A DNA stretch of 41,634 nt from an uncultured Burkholderiales bacterium (GCA_937891665.1 CALAGS010000213.1:1-41634); one strand, 5' to 3'; positions 27,662 through 37,296 are shown, counted from the first letter of the stretch. A program made the numbers and translations. The notes: generated from the letters alone by a model not told the origin.

Positions 27662-27922
27662 ATGAAAATAGCCATTGTTCTTTTAAGCTTGTTCAGTTTA
27701 GGGTTTGTGTGGGCCAATACGCCAGCCTGTTTTTCAATCAGGGATCCTGATCGGAAAAATGTTTGTTTGGCCATGTCGAGTCGGCAAAATTCCTACTGTT
27801 TCTCAGTCAAGGACGCAGACACCAAAAATATGTGTTTGGCCAATGTGATGCAAGAAAAAAGCTATTGCCACAGCATCAAACTGCACGACATGAAGCAGCA
27901 GTGCTTGGCACAAGTAAAATAG
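27662..27922 (+). CDS. Secreted small protein with three 23-residue cysteine repeats
   Basis: The 86-aa product has a clear signal peptide (MKIAIVLLSLFSLGFVWA, then NTPA) and a mature part made of three repeats of exactly 23 residues. Cysteines are at 23/35, 46/58 and 69/81, each repeat following C-x-S-[IV]-x4-D-x-K-x2-C-L-A, the first unit having R for K. Six cysteines in a periplasmic protein suggest three disulfides. AAGGA precedes the ATG. I recognise no named family or function. It is followed after 19 bases by a membrane-protein gene on the same strand. Confidence 0.75.
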   Translation: MKIAIVLLSLFSLGFVWANTPACFSIRDPDRKNVCLAMSSRQNSYCFSVKDADTKNMCLANVMQEKSYCHSIKLHDMKQQCLAQVK

Positions 27923-27941
27923 TTAAATTGAATACCATCGT

Positions 27942-28499
27942 ATGAAGTTCATCAAAAAACTTTTGGTTGTCGGGGTTTCGGCAACTGTTTATTACCTATC
28001 ACTCCTTGCGAATGAATGGGTATTTGGTGATACGGAATTTTCTTTTGATGTGCATTGGGTGTTTTTCCCAAGTGGTTTTCGTTTTGTCTTGGTCTTGCTC
28101 GCCTTGGAGACGGGCGCTTTGGGAATCGCCTTGGGAGGTATGCTTTGGAATTATCAAGTCCACCCTGATTTAGGGCTTGATTTCGCTTTGATCACCGGTC
28201 TTGTAGCCGGTTTTTCCCCTTGGTTAGCCCGTCAACTGAGTGTGAGCTTTCTTGGGTTAGACCGTGAGTTTAAAGTTTTGTCACCCCAAACCTTGTTGAA
28301 AATATCACTCCTTTTCGCTACCCTTAGCGCGCTGCTTCATCAACTTTGGTTTTACTCGCAAGGGCTCACTGACAACTTGGGCTCAAGTTTCACTGTCATG
28401 GCCCTGAGCAATTGGGCTGGAACTTTGTTGGTCTTAATGGCCATTAAGTTCATCATTCAAAAATACTCAAGCCCAGAAACTGAACGGCAAAAGTTTTAA
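27942..28499 (+). CDS. Membrane protein resembling a stand-alone MASE1-like sensor domain
   Basis: The 185-aa product has about five hydrophobic segments (6-24, 46-68, 79-98, 117-138, 150-173) and a charged end. WVFFPSGFRFVLVLLALE (39-56) and NWAGTLLVLMA (157-167) recall the PxG and NWxG positions of MASE1-type membrane sensor domains, which normally precede kinase or cyclase domains; no output domain follows here. This is pattern resemblance, not a firm assignment. There is no good Shine-Dalgarno. The gene is clearly AT-rich (one 60-base line, 28021-28080, is about 37% GC). Confidence 0.65.
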   Translation: MKFIKKLLVVGVSATVYYLSLLANEWVFGDTEFSFDVHWVFFPSGFRFVLVLLALETGALGIALGGMLWNYQVHPDLGLDFALITGLVAGFSPWLARQLSVSFLGLDREFKVLSPQTLLKISLLFATLSALLHQLWFYSQGLTDNLGSSFTVMALSNWAGTLLVLMAIKFIIQKYSSPETERQKF

Positions 28500-28527
28500 A
28501 TTTCTATTCTTCATCAAGCAATTCTTC

Positions 28528-28869
28528 ATGAAACAAATTTACCTGCGATATTTGGTGTTAGCTGAGACTTTGCGTAAATCGAACATTGATCTTTCGGACA
28601 TTGATGAAATCGGAAAAAAATTACTTGAGACCATTGCCATTAAAAGTGCACAAGGCCAGCCTATGGTCGTTACTCAAACGATGGAGTTAAGTGACATTGC
28701 CAGCCCAGCCACCATCCATCGACGTATCGAAATATTGAAAAAAGCGGGCTTGATTCAAGTGGTGCAAACTGAACAAAACCAAAAGATCAAATTTTTAGTG
28801 CCGACCCAAACTAGCATTGATTACTTTGACAAGCTTGGAAAGCTCATGGCCTCCGCCATCCGCTCTTAA
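28528..28869 (+). CDS. Small winged helix-turn-helix transcriptional regulator
   Basis: The 113-aa protein is built around a MarR/ArsR-like winged helix: VVTQTMELSDIASPATIHRR (47-66) as HTH, RRIEILKKAGLIQ (65-77) as the end of the recognition helix, and a wing (VQTEQNQKIKFLVPT). The N- and C-terminal helices probably dimerise. It lies 28 bases after the membrane protein and 33 bases before the ammonia-lyase gene, so it may regulate either; no operator was identified. The region is AT-rich (28501-28560 is about 30% GC). Confidence 0.75.
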   Translation: MKQIYLRYLVLAETLRKSNIDLSDIDEIGKKLLETIAIKSAQGQPMVVTQTMELSDIASPATIHRRIEILKKAGLIQVVQTEQNQKIKFLVPTQTSIDYFDKLGKLMASAIRS

Positions 28870-28902
28870 ATGACGCAAGTTTTGATTTAAATATTGAAAA
28901 TC

Positions 28903-29883
28903 ATGCCATTGGCCTTACCCACTTTCGACGATGTTTTGGCAGCGGCTAAACGGTTAGAGGGCGTCGCTCACAAGACCCCTGTGATGCAGTCCAGTTCCTT
29001 GAACGAAAAATTGCAGGCGAAGATCTATGTGAAGTGTGAAAACTTTCAGCGCATGGGTGCTTTTAAGTTCAGGGGCGGCTTCAATGCCTTGGCCAAATTG
29101 AACGATGCGCAAAGGCGGGCAGGGGTGGTGGCTTATTCTTCGGGTAACCATGCGCAAGCCGTGGCCTTGTCGGCGCGTATTCTTCAAATTCCCGCCACCA
29201 TTTTTATGCCGCACGATGCCGCGCCCGCTAAGTTGGCGGCTACAAAAGGCTACGGCGCCACGATCATCGGCTATGACCGTTATGGTGAGGACGCCAGCTC
29301 CCTGGCCACAGCCTTGGCCAGCCAGAATGGTCTCACTTTCATCCCTCCCTTTGATCATCCTGATGTCTTATCAGGTCAAGGTACCGCGGCTTTGGAATTG
29401 TTCAAGGAGGTGGGCGAACTCGATGTGCTGTTTGTTTGTTTGGGCGGCGGTGGGCTTTTAAGCGGAAGTGCATTGGCCGCCAAGGCGCTCTCACCGAGTT
29501 GTCAAATCGTGGGTGTAGAGCCCGAGGCGGGCAACGATGTGCAGCAATCATTTAGAAGAGGTGAGCGGGTCAAAATAGCAACGCCCGTGACCATTGCCGA
29601 TGGTGCACAAACGCCCATGGTGGGCGCCATCACTTTTGAAATTATCAAAGCTTTGGTGAACGACATTCACACCGTGACAGACGCACAACTGGTCCAAAGC
29701 ATGCGCTTTTATGCTGAGCGCATGAAGATGATTGTGGAGCCGACGGGCTGCCTTTCATTGGCAGCTGCCATGCAAGCAAGTGAGTCGTTGAAGGGAAAGA
29801 AAGCAGGCCTGATCATCAGCGGTGGCAACATCGACCTGGCGAGGTTTTCGCAATTAATGACGGATTACCCGTGTGAGCTTTAA
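28903..29883 (+). CDS. PLP-dependent ammonia-lyase, threo-3-hydroxyaspartate/serine-threonine type
   Basis: The 326-aa fold type II PLP enzyme has the Schiff-base lysine K55 in CENFQRMGAFKFRGGFNAL, the glycine phosphate loop in VCLGGGGLLSG, and SSGNHAQAVAL. The short length (no ACT domain) and FQRMGAFKFRGG favour the serine racemase/threo-3-hydroxyaspartate ammonia-lyase group over biosynthetic IlvA. I start at ATG 28903; an in-frame TTG three codons upstream is possible. Its stop overlaps the convergent ispB-type stop in a shared TTAA. Substrate cannot be settled from sequence. Confidence 0.88.
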   Translation: MPLALPTFDDVLAAAKRLEGVAHKTPVMQSSSLNEKLQAKIYVKCENFQRMGAFKFRGGFNALAKLNDAQRRAGVVAYSSGNHAQAVALSARILQIPATIFMPHDAAPAKLAATKGYGATIIGYDRYGEDASSLATALASQNGLTFIPPFDHPDVLSGQGTAALELFKEVGELDVLFVCLGGGGLLSGSALAAKALSPSCQIVGVEPEAGNDVQQSFRRGERVKIATPVTIADGAQTPMVGAITFEIIKALVNDIHTVTDAQLVQSMRFYAERMKMIVEPTGCLSLAAAMQASESLKGKKAGLIISGGNIDLARFSQLMTDYPCEL

Positions 29884-30890
29884 GTGCGGCGCTCTAACAA
29901 TTGAGACGCCAGAGCAACCAAAGCATCTTTGTATTCGCCATCAGGCAGATGCTGCGCCGCATCTACGGCACGCTGAGCTTCTGACATGGCCGCTTTGCGG
30001 CTAGCTTCAAGAGCACCTGTATCGCGGACGATGGCAATCACACTGCTCAGTTGGTCAATAGAGCCTGTTTCGATGGCCTTTTGAACTAGCTCTCGCTGTG
30101 CTGGTGTGCCCCGTTGCATGGCCAAAATGAGGGGCAGAGTAGCTTTGCCTTCGCGCAAATCATCGCCGAGGTTCTTGCCCATTTCAGTGGCATTGCCCTC
30201 GTAATCTAAAACATCGTCAATCACTTGAAAAGCAGTGCCCAAGGCTTGACCATAGTCTGCGCAGGCCTCCTCCAATTCAGGAGAGGTTTTGGCCAAGATG
30301 GCTGCCAAACGGGCGCTGGCCTCAAACAATTTGGCAGTTTTGGACCGAATGACGTGCAAATAGGCCTCTTCGTCCAAAGAAGCGTCATGCATGTTCATGA
30401 GTTGCAGAACTTCACCCTCTGCAATGACGTTGGTGGCATCGGCCAATACTTGCATGATGCGCATGCTGCCAGCATCCACCATCATTTGAAAAGCGCGGGA
30501 ATAGAGAAAGTCGCCTACCAACACGCTGGCGGGATTGCCAAAATTTTCGTTGGCAGTAGGGCGGCCACGCCGCAGTGTCGACTCGTCCACCACGTCGTCG
30601 TGCAGCAATGTGGCCGTGTGAATGAACTCCACTACAGCGGCCATGCTGTATTTGTGCGCTTCTTGGTAGCCCAAAGCACCGCAGGTGAGCAACAAAATGA
30701 CAGGCCTTAGCCGCTTGCCGCCTGCCGAAATGATGTACTGGGCAACTTGACCCACCAGAGGCACTCCCGAACTCAAGCGCTTTGCGATGACCTCGTCGAC
30801 CTGGGCCAAATCTTTTGCCACCAGAGCCAAGGCAGAGGCTGGGGAAGCTTGAAAGGATGGCGCGGAGGTAGACAAAATGGCTTTAAACAA
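29880..30890 (-). CDS. ispB: Octaprenyl (polyprenyl) diphosphate synthase
   Basis: The 336-aa trans-prenyltransferase makes the side chain of ubiquinone, the quinone used by the bc1 complex encoded earlier. Both aspartate-rich motifs are present: LLHDDVVDESTLRRGRPT (D98, D99, D102) and IDDVLDYEG (D225, D226, D229). No ATG lies near the N terminus; the longest frame starts with TTG 30890, lacking a good Shine-Dalgarno, so the true start may be a TTG or GTG up to about 25 codons further in. It is divergent from rplU, a conserved arrangement. Confidence 0.94.
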   Translation of the reverse strand: MFKAILSTSAPSFQASPASALALVAKDLAQVDEVIAKRLSSGVPLVGQVAQYIISAGGKRLRPVILLLTCGALGYQEAHKYSMAAVVEFIHTATLLHDDVVDESTLRRGRPTANENFGNPASVLVGDFLYSRAFQMMVDAGSMRIMQVLADATNVIAEGEVLQLMNMHDASLDEEAYLHVIRSKTAKLFEASARLAAILAKTSPELEEACADYGQALGTAFQVIDDVLDYEGNATEMGKNLGDDLREGKATLPLILAMQRGTPAQRELVQKAIETGSIDQLSSVIAIVRDTGALEASRKAAMSEAQRAVDAAQHLPDGEYKDALVALASQLLERRT

Positions 30891-30955
30891 CTGGATTTGT
30901 GGGCAGAACCGCCTGAAAACTTGGGTTTTCGATGGGGTTTCTGTGTATTGGCATG

Positions 30956-30961
30956 ATTATA
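30956..30961 (-). promoter_or_regulatory. Candidate -10 of the ispB promoter
   Basis: On the minus strand this reads TATAAT, an exact consensus -10, about 65 bases before the proposed ispB start. No -35 is visible at 16-18 bases upstream (the sequence there is a C run on the minus strand), so the call is tentative. Confidence 0.35.
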
Positions 30962-31011
30962 GAGAGCGAAAACGACAACTGGGGGGCTGCAATGAATTGT
31001 GCTTGAGGGGC

Positions 31012-31041
31012 TTGTCAAGTCTCAAAAGTACGTGCTAAAAT
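31012..31041 (+). promoter_or_regulatory. Sigma-70 type promoter of rplU-rpmA
   Basis: TTGTCA (31012-31017) and TAAAAT (31036-31041) are separated by 18 bases, close to consensus in both hexamers. Transcription would begin near 31048, giving a leader of about 50 bases that includes the hairpin below. Confidence 0.6.
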
Positions 31042-31047
31042 CCGCGG

Positions 31048-31070
31048 TTCCTTAGGGTTCGTCCTAGGAA
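31048..31070 (+). promoter_or_regulatory. Hairpin in the rplU 5' leader
   Basis: TTCCTTAGG (31048-31056) pairs with CCTAGGAA (31063-31070) as an 8-bp stem with one bulged T and a six-base loop. It would sit at the very 5' end of the mRNA. It could stabilise the transcript or bind L21, but I cannot match it to a known leader family. Confidence 0.4.
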
Positions 31071-31098
31071 TTCCAATGAAGATTTCGAAAAGGTCATT

Positions 31099-31410
31099 AT
31101 GTACGCGGTCATAAAAACCGGTGGCAAACAGTATCGTGTTGCTGCTGGTGAAAAAATTAAAGTAGAACAGATTGCTGCGGACGTGGGCCAGGAAATCGTA
31201 TTCGACCAAGTTCTGGCAGTCGGCAACGGCGCAGATCTGAAAGTTGGTACGCCCCTGGTGTCCGGCGCAACTGTTACTGTCACAGTGTTGGCACACGGCA
31301 AGCACGACAAAGTGCACATCTTCAAGATGCGCCGTCGCAAGCATTATCAAAAACGTCAAGGTCATCGCCAGCAGTACACAGAACTGCAAATTGGCGCGAT
31401 TGCCGGCTAA
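31099..31410 (+). CDS. rplU: Ribosomal protein L21
   Basis: The 103-aa protein begins [20 protein letters not shown], the L21 signature, and has the basic [18 protein letters not shown] segment (74-91) that contacts 23S rRNA. Length is standard. It is followed after 12 bases by rpmA, the conserved L21-L27 pair. Confidence 0.98.
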   Translation: MYAVIKTGGKQYRVAAGEKIKVEQIAADVGQEIVFDQVLAVGNGADLKVGTPLVSGATVTVTVLAHGKHDKVHIFKMRRRKHYQKRQGHRQQYTELQIGAIAG

Positions 31411-31422
31411 GGAGCACAGGTC

Positions 31423-31680
31423 ATGGCACAGAAAAAAGGCGGCGGCTCTACGCGAAACGGGCGCGATTCGCAGCCCAAAATGCTCGGTGTAAAAGCTTTC
31501 GGTGGTGAACTCATCACTGCAGGCGCCATCATTGTTCGTCAGCGTGGTACCAAGTTCCACCCCGGCAACAATGTGGGCATTGGCAAAGACCACACATTGT
31601 TCGCTTTGATCGACGGCCACGTGTCGTTCGGCTTCAAAGGTGCTCTGAAAAAGCAAATGGTGAACGTGACTGCTGCTTAA
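31423..31680 (+). CDS. rpmA: Ribosomal protein L27
   Basis: The 85-aa protein starts [20 protein letters not shown], whose N-terminal tail reaches the peptidyl-transferase centre; [21 protein letters not shown] and the [18 protein letters not shown] segment are conserved. A strong AAGGAG precedes the ATG. There is no N-terminal cleavage extension of the Firmicutes type. Confidence 0.98.
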   Translation: MAQKKGGGSTRNGRDSQPKMLGVKAFGGELITAGAIIVRQRGTKFHPGNNVGIGKDHTLFALIDGHVSFGFKGALKKQMVNVTAA

Positions 31681-31701
31681 ACAGCGTCAGCCATTGCGCA
31701 A

Positions 31702-31728
31702 AGAGCCCCGCCGAGTCGGGGCTTTTTT
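31702..31728 (+). terminator. Rho-independent terminator after rpmA
   Basis: AGCCCCG (31704-31710) pairs with CGGGGCT (31717-31723) around a six-base loop, followed by T residues to 31728. It separates rplU-rpmA from obgE, so obgE probably has its own promoter in the following 50 bases or depends on readthrough. Confidence 0.85.
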
Positions 31729-31748
31729 GTTCCAGAGCTCAAAATTAA

Positions 31749-32852
<1,104 letters not shown>

Positions 32853-32899
32853 TTGATTCGGCAACCTGAATCTTCTGCATTTGCGATACATTGAGCACC

Positions 32900-34036
32900 A
32901 TGAGCCAGCCTTTTACGTCCACTGTTTTGCGCGATGCGCGGCGCATCGTGGTCAAAGTCGGCTCCAGTTTGGTCACCAACGAAGGACGCGGTCTAGACGA
33001 AGCGGCCATCGGTGAATGGTGCCGCCAGATGGCACTCATGGCCAAAGACGGTCGCGAGGTCATCATGGTGTCCAGTGGGGCCATTGCCGAAGGCATGAAG
33101 CGTTTGGGTTGGGCCACACGCCCCCAAGAAATTCATGCTTTGCAAGCTGCCGCTGCGGTGGGCCAAATGGGTTTGGCGCAAATGTACGAAACCAAATTGC
33201 GTGAAAACGGTTTGGGCAGTGCCCAGGTCTTGCTCACGCATGCCGATCTGGCTGATCGCGAGCGTTATTTGAACGCCCGTTCTACCTTGCTCACTTTGTT
33301 GCAACACAAAGTGATTCCCGTTATCAACGAAAACGATACGGTGGTGAACGATGAAATTAAGTTTGGCGACAACGACACCTTAGGTGCCTTGGTAGCCAAC
33401 TTGGTGGAAGCCGATGCCTTGGTCATCTTGACCGATCAAAAAGGTTTGTACACCGCAGATCCTCGCAAAAATCCTGCTGCCGAATTTGTGCATGAAGCCC
33501 GTGCCGGAGATATTGCGTTAGAGGCCATGGCTGGTGGCGTGGGCTCTAGTATTGGCAGTGGCGGCATGATCACCAAAATTTTGGCGGCCAAGCGTGCCGC
33601 CGGTTCGGGCGCATCCACTGTCATTGCTTGGGGCCGTGAACCCGACGCCCTCATTCGCTTGTGCAAAGGAGAGTCTATTGGCACCTTGCTGGTCGCCCAA
33701 ACGCAAAAACAACAAGCGCGCAAGCAGTGGATGGCCGATCATTTACAACTGCGCGGTGCGGTCACAGTCGATCCTGGGGCTGCTTCTAAATTACAAGCCG
33801 AAGGTAAGAGCTTGCTTGCGATTGGCATGACGCATGTCGAGGGCGATTTTTCTCGAGGCGATGTGATCGCCATACGCGATGTGAACGGACTGGAAATTGC
33901 GCGTGGCTTGGCCAATTACGCCAGTACTGAAGCCAGACTCATTTGCCGCAAACCCTCTTCAGAGTTTGAGGGCTTGTTGGGCTATGTCGCTGAGTCTGAG
34001 TTTGTGCATCGCGACAATTTGATCCTGACCCGATGA
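32900..34036 (+). CDS. proB: Glutamate 5-kinase
   Basis: The 378-aa enzyme phosphorylates glutamate in the first step of proline synthesis. The amino-acid kinase domain has [14 protein letters not shown] (20-33) and [25 protein letters not shown] is the substrate loop. A PUA domain forms the C terminus ([20 protein letters not shown] onward). I take ATG 32900; a TTG three codons earlier is in frame but less likely. proA is not in the window. A bidirectional terminator follows. Confidence 0.96.
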   Translation: MSQPFTSTVLRDARRIVVKVGSSLVTNEGRGLDEAAIGEWCRQMALMAKDGREVIMVSSGAIAEGMKRLGWATRPQEIHALQAAAAVGQMGLAQMYETKLRENGLGSAQVLLTHADLADRERYLNARSTLLTLLQHKVIPVINENDTVVNDEIKFGDNDTLGALVANLVEADALVILTDQKGLYTADPRKNPAAEFVHEARAGDIALEAMAGGVGSSIGSGGMITKILAAKRAAGSGASTVIAWGREPDALIRLCKGESIGTLLVAQTQKQQARKQWMADHLQLRGAVTVDPGAASKLQAEGKSLLAIGMTHVEGDFSRGDVIAIRDVNGLEIARGLANYASTEARLICRKPSSEFEGLLGYVAESEFVHRDNLILTR

Positions 34037-34055
34037 GCCCTTGCTTATCCAAATG

Positions 34056-34081
34056 AAAAGGGGCATTCAAAGCCCCTTTTT
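34056..34081. terminator. Bidirectional terminator between proB and rppH
   Basis: AAAAGGGGC (34056-34064) and GCCCCTTTT (34072-34080) form a perfect 9-bp stem with a seven-base loop. T residues flank both strands, so it can end proB on the plus strand and rppH on the minus strand. The last base is shared with the rppH stop codon. Confidence 0.85.
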
Positions 34082-34764
34082 CATGGATCTTCTGGTTTTG
34101 GTTTGTCTAAACTGTTCTGAGGGTCTGGGTCAAAACTGCCACCCGGTGGCAACTCCATGCGAATTTGCGTTTGCATGAAACCAAACTGAACCGTCATTGA
34201 CACCTCTGTACCTTGAGTTTCAGGTGTTTCTTCATCGTTGTCCTTGTTTCTAGGCCGAGACGCGCCGCGGTAACCCCGTGCGCGGTTGTCATAGCGGGGC
34301 AAGTATCTGGACAACTCAGTGAGCGCCATTTCGTAGACGCCGCGTTTGAACTCCACCACCACATCGAGCGGCACCCAAAAGTCGTTCCAGCGCCAAGCGT
34401 CAAACTCGGGGTGGCTGGTGGCGCGCAGGTTGATGTTCCAGTCGGGCTCGACGAGTTGAAGCAAATACCAAATTTGCTTTTGGCCCTTGTAATGGCCCCT
34501 AGCGTCTCTTCTGATGAAACGATCAGGCACTTCATAGCGCAACCAATCTCGGGTTCGGGCCACGATGCGCACATGCTCCGGCAGGAGCCCCACTTCTTCG
34601 TGCAGTTCTCGGAACATGGCCTGTTCAGGGCTTTCGCCCCGGTCAATGCCGCCCTGCGGAAACTGCCAACTGTGGGTTCGGATGCGCTTGCCCCAAAACA
34701 CCTGATTTTTCTGGTTGAGCAGAATGATGCCGACGTTAGGCCGAAAGCCTTCGCGGTCAAGCAT
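34081..34764 (-). CDS. rppH: RNA pyrophosphohydrolase with extended tail
   Basis: The 227-aa Nudix enzyme removes pyrophosphate from mRNA 5' ends, triggering decay. The N terminus [16 protein letters not shown] and the Nudix box at 38-60 ([17 protein letters not shown], then HEEVGL) are diagnostic; [20 protein letters not shown] also matches. I place the start at ATG 34764; the frame extends 13 codons upstream without family similarity. E. coli RppH is about 176 aa; here a polar, Asp/Pro-rich tail of about 60 residues is added. It is divergent from proS. Confidence 0.94.
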   Translation of the reverse strand: MLDREGFRPNVGIILLNQKNQVFWGKRIRTHSWQFPQGGIDRGESPEQAMFRELHEEVGLLPEHVRIVARTRDWLRYEVPDRFIRRDARGHYKGQKQIWYLLQLVEPDWNINLRATSHPEFDAWRWNDFWVPLDVVVEFKRGVYEMALTELSRYLPRYDNRARGYRGASRPRNKDNDEETPETQGTEVSMTVQFGFMQTQIRMELPPGGSFDPDPQNSLDKPKPEDP

Positions 34765-34856
34765 AATCAAACCCCAAATTTTTAAACTGTGTCCATTATG
34801 CACGGACGGTTCTGTGCAACATTAGGACTCACCCTGAGTACGCTTGGAATTAGCCC

Positions 34857-36608
34857 ATGAAAGCCAGTCAATTTTTAATTTCCACCCTCAAAGAAGCGCC
34901 AGCAGACGCTGAGGTGGTGAGCCATCAACTCATGATGCGCGCCGGCATGATTAAGCGCTTGGGCGCTGGCATCTACAACTACATGCCCATGGGACTGCGC
35001 GTGATTCGCAAAGTGGAAGCCATCGTGCGTGAAGAAATGAACCGCGCTGGCGCCATTGAAATGACCATGCCAGTGGTTCAACCCGCTGAACTGTGGCAAG
35101 AGACCGGACGCTTTGAAAAGATGGGCCCAGAGCTTTTGCGAATCAAGGATCGCCATGGCCGTGACTTTGTGGTGCAGCCCACCAGCGAAGAAGTGATCAC
35201 GGATGTAGCGCGGCAAGAGTTGCGCAGCTACAAACAATTGCCCAAAAACTTCTACCAAATTCAAACCAAATTCCGTGACGAGCGTCGTCCCCGCTTTGGC
35301 TTGATGCGCGGTCGTGAGTTCATCATGAAAGACGCTTACAGCTTTGATCGTGACCAAGTTTCTGCCAAACAAAGCTACAAGATCATGGCCGATGCGTATC
35401 GCAAAATCTTTGACCGCTTTGGCTTAAGCTACCGTGCTGTAGCGGCCGACAGTGGCGCTATTGGTGGCGATTTGAGCGAAGAGTTTCAAGTGATTGCGGC
35501 CACCGGCGAAGATGCCATCGTGTATTGCCCTCAAAGCGATTACGCGGCCAATATGGAGAAAGCGGAAGCTTTGGCGCCCTCACATGCACGCCCTGATGCC
35601 GCCAAACCCCAAACCCTTACCCCCACACCCGGCAAGAGCACCTGCGAAGATGTTGCGGCCTTGTTGAGCGTGCCTTTGTCGACCACTGTGAAATCTTTGG
35701 TCTTGGCCACCGATGAAACGGACGAGCAGGGCAACATCAAAGCCTCCAAGGTTTGGCTGCTGTTGCTTCGTGGCGACCACGACATGAACGAGGTCAAAGT
35801 GGGCAAATTGCCAGGCTTGAATGTAGGCTTCCGTTTTGCCACATTGACAGAAATTGACGAGCACTTCGGCTGCAAGCCTGGCTACCTGGGCCCTTTGAAT
35901 TTGAAGAAGCCTTTGAACGTGGTGGCCGACCGTGAAGTGGCTGTCATGGCCGACTGGATTTGCGGGGCCAATCAACCCGACCACCACATCACGGGTGTGA
36001 ATTGGGGACGTGATTTGCCCGAGCCCATGATGGTGGCCGATTTGCGCAATGTGGTCGATGGCGATCTGTCGCCCGATGGCAAGGGCGCCTTGGCCATTGA
36101 ACGCGGCATTGAAGTCGGCCATGTGTTTTATTTAGGCACCAAGTACAGCCAAGCCATGAACGCCACTTTCTTGGATGAAAACGGCAAACCCCAATTTTTA
36201 GAAATGGGTTGCTACGGCATTGGTGTGACGCGCTTGCCCGCTGCAGCCATTGAGCAAAACCACGATGCCAAGGGCATCATTTGGCCCGATGCCATTGCGC
36301 CTTTCACTGTGGTTATTTGCCCCATCGGTGCCGATCGCAGCCCTGATGTCAAAGCCGCATCTGAAAAGCTCTATGCCGATCTCATGGCGGCGGGTGTCGA
36401 TGTGTTGCTCGATGATCGTGGCGAGCGCCCTGGTGCCATGTTTGCCGATTGGGAACTCATTGGCGTGCCTCACCGCGTGACGCTGGGCGACCGTGGTTTG
36501 AAAGAAGGCAAAGTGGAATACCAACACCGCCGCGACGAAGCGGCCACGGCAGTTGCGCCTGCAGACATTGCGGCCTTTGTCGTCAGCAAAGTAGCACAGG
36601 CTGTCTGA
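34857..36608 (+). CDS. proS: Prolyl-tRNA synthetase
   Basis: The 583-aa class II synthetase charges tRNA-Pro. Motif 1 region [15 protein letters not shown], motif 2 with [26 protein letters not shown] split over 140-165, and motif 3 [11 protein letters not shown] are present. An insertion (editing, INS) domain lies at about 225-400, including [13 protein letters not shown], so this is the bacterial-type enzyme with Ala-tRNA-Pro editing. ATG 34857 gives the standard [15 protein letters not shown] start. Confidence 0.98.
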   Translation: MKASQFLISTLKEAPADAEVVSHQLMMRAGMIKRLGAGIYNYMPMGLRVIRKVEAIVREEMNRAGAIEMTMPVVQPAELWQETGRFEKMGPELLRIKDRHGRDFVVQPTSEEVITDVARQELRSYKQLPKNFYQIQTKFRDERRPRFGLMRGREFIMKDAYSFDRDQVSAKQSYKIMADAYRKIFDRFGLSYRAVAADSGAIGGDLSEEFQVIAATGEDAIVYCPQSDYAANMEKAEALAPSHARPDAAKPQTLTPTPGKSTCEDVAALLSVPLSTTVKSLVLATDETDEQGNIKASKVWLLLLRGDHDMNEVKVGKLPGLNVGFRFATLTEIDEHFGCKPGYLGPLNLKKPLNVVADREVAVMADWICGANQPDHHITGVNWGRDLPEPMMVADLRNVVDGDLSPDGKGALAIERGIEVGHVFYLGTKYSQAMNATFLDENGKPQFLEMGCYGIGVTRLPAAAIEQNHDAKGIIWPDAIAPFTVVICPIGADRSPDVKAASEKLYADLMAAGVDVLLDDRGERPGAMFADWELIGVPHRVTLGDRGLKEGKVEYQHRRDEAATAVAPADIAAFVVSKVAQAV

Positions 36609-36619
36609 AAGAACAGCGC

Positions 36620-37285
36620 ATGAATTTGCATCGACGCAAATTTTTGCGCCAAGCTATTCGGGGTGGTTGGCGTGGGATTGTTTCAACCCTCGTTGCACTC
36701 TCTTTGCTGTTGACTCATTCATTTATTCAATCCGCTTGGGCGGGCAACCAAGCCGAAGAGGCACTGTCAGACTCAATTCGAACTGCTCTAAGTCAGGCGG
36801 TTTTACAGAGCGGCCCACCCGTACCAGTTCTCAATACAGAGCTTGAGAAGAGGGAGTTCAATGAATGGACAAACAAAGCCTCGCATCGCTTAAGCCAATG
36901 GATGAAACATCCAGACGATCGTTCTGAGTTTTTGCACACAGTTTGGTATGAAGCCAGGCGTGCCGGTTTGTCTTTGTCCTTGGTGTTGGGCTTGATTGAA
37001 GTTGAGAGTGCCTTCAGGAAGTACGCCATCTCAAGTGCTGGTGCCAGGGGTTATATGCAGGTCATGCCCTTTTGGACACGCAGCATTGGTGATGGCAACG
37101 AAAGTGTTTTGTTTCATACGCAAACGCAGCTTCGTTTTGGTTGTGTCATCTTGCGCCACATGCTAGAGCGAGAAAAGGGTGACCTGTTTTACGCGCTCGG
37201 CCGTTACAACGGCAGCCGTGGGCAATCTGCTTATCCCCAATCTGTCTTGGAAGCTCAAAAAAAATGGCTTCAGCCAGTAGACTGA
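36620..37285 (+). CDS. Small lytic transglycosylase (SLT domain)
   Basis: The 221-aa protein has an N-terminal signal (1-41) and an SLT domain (about 105-218) with catalytic E129 in IEVESAF, followed by AGARGYMQVMP and the YALGRYNGSRG segment. Such enzymes cut peptidoglycan glycan strands with formation of 1,6-anhydro ends. The signal begins HRRKFLRQ, an RRxFL pattern resembling a Tat signal. The start ATG 36620 is 11 bases after proS; the open frame upstream overlaps proS and is ignored. The usual order downstream of proS is kept. Confidence 0.9.
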   Translation: MNLHRRKFLRQAIRGGWRGIVSTLVALSLLLTHSFIQSAWAGNQAEEALSDSIRTALSQAVLQSGPPVPVLNTELEKREFNEWTNKASHRLSQWMKHPDDRSEFLHTVWYEARRAGLSLSLVLGLIEVESAFRKYAISSAGARGYMQVMPFWTRSIGDGNESVLFHTQTQLRFGCVILRHMLEREKGDLFYALGRYNGSRGQSAYPQSVLEAQKKWLQPVD

Positions 37286-37296
37286 AACCATTTTGT

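Noticed and set aside
36449..36619. N-terminal extension of the transglycosylase frame
   Set aside because: It overlaps proS in another frame and lacks signal-peptide character; ATG 36620 gives a proper signal.
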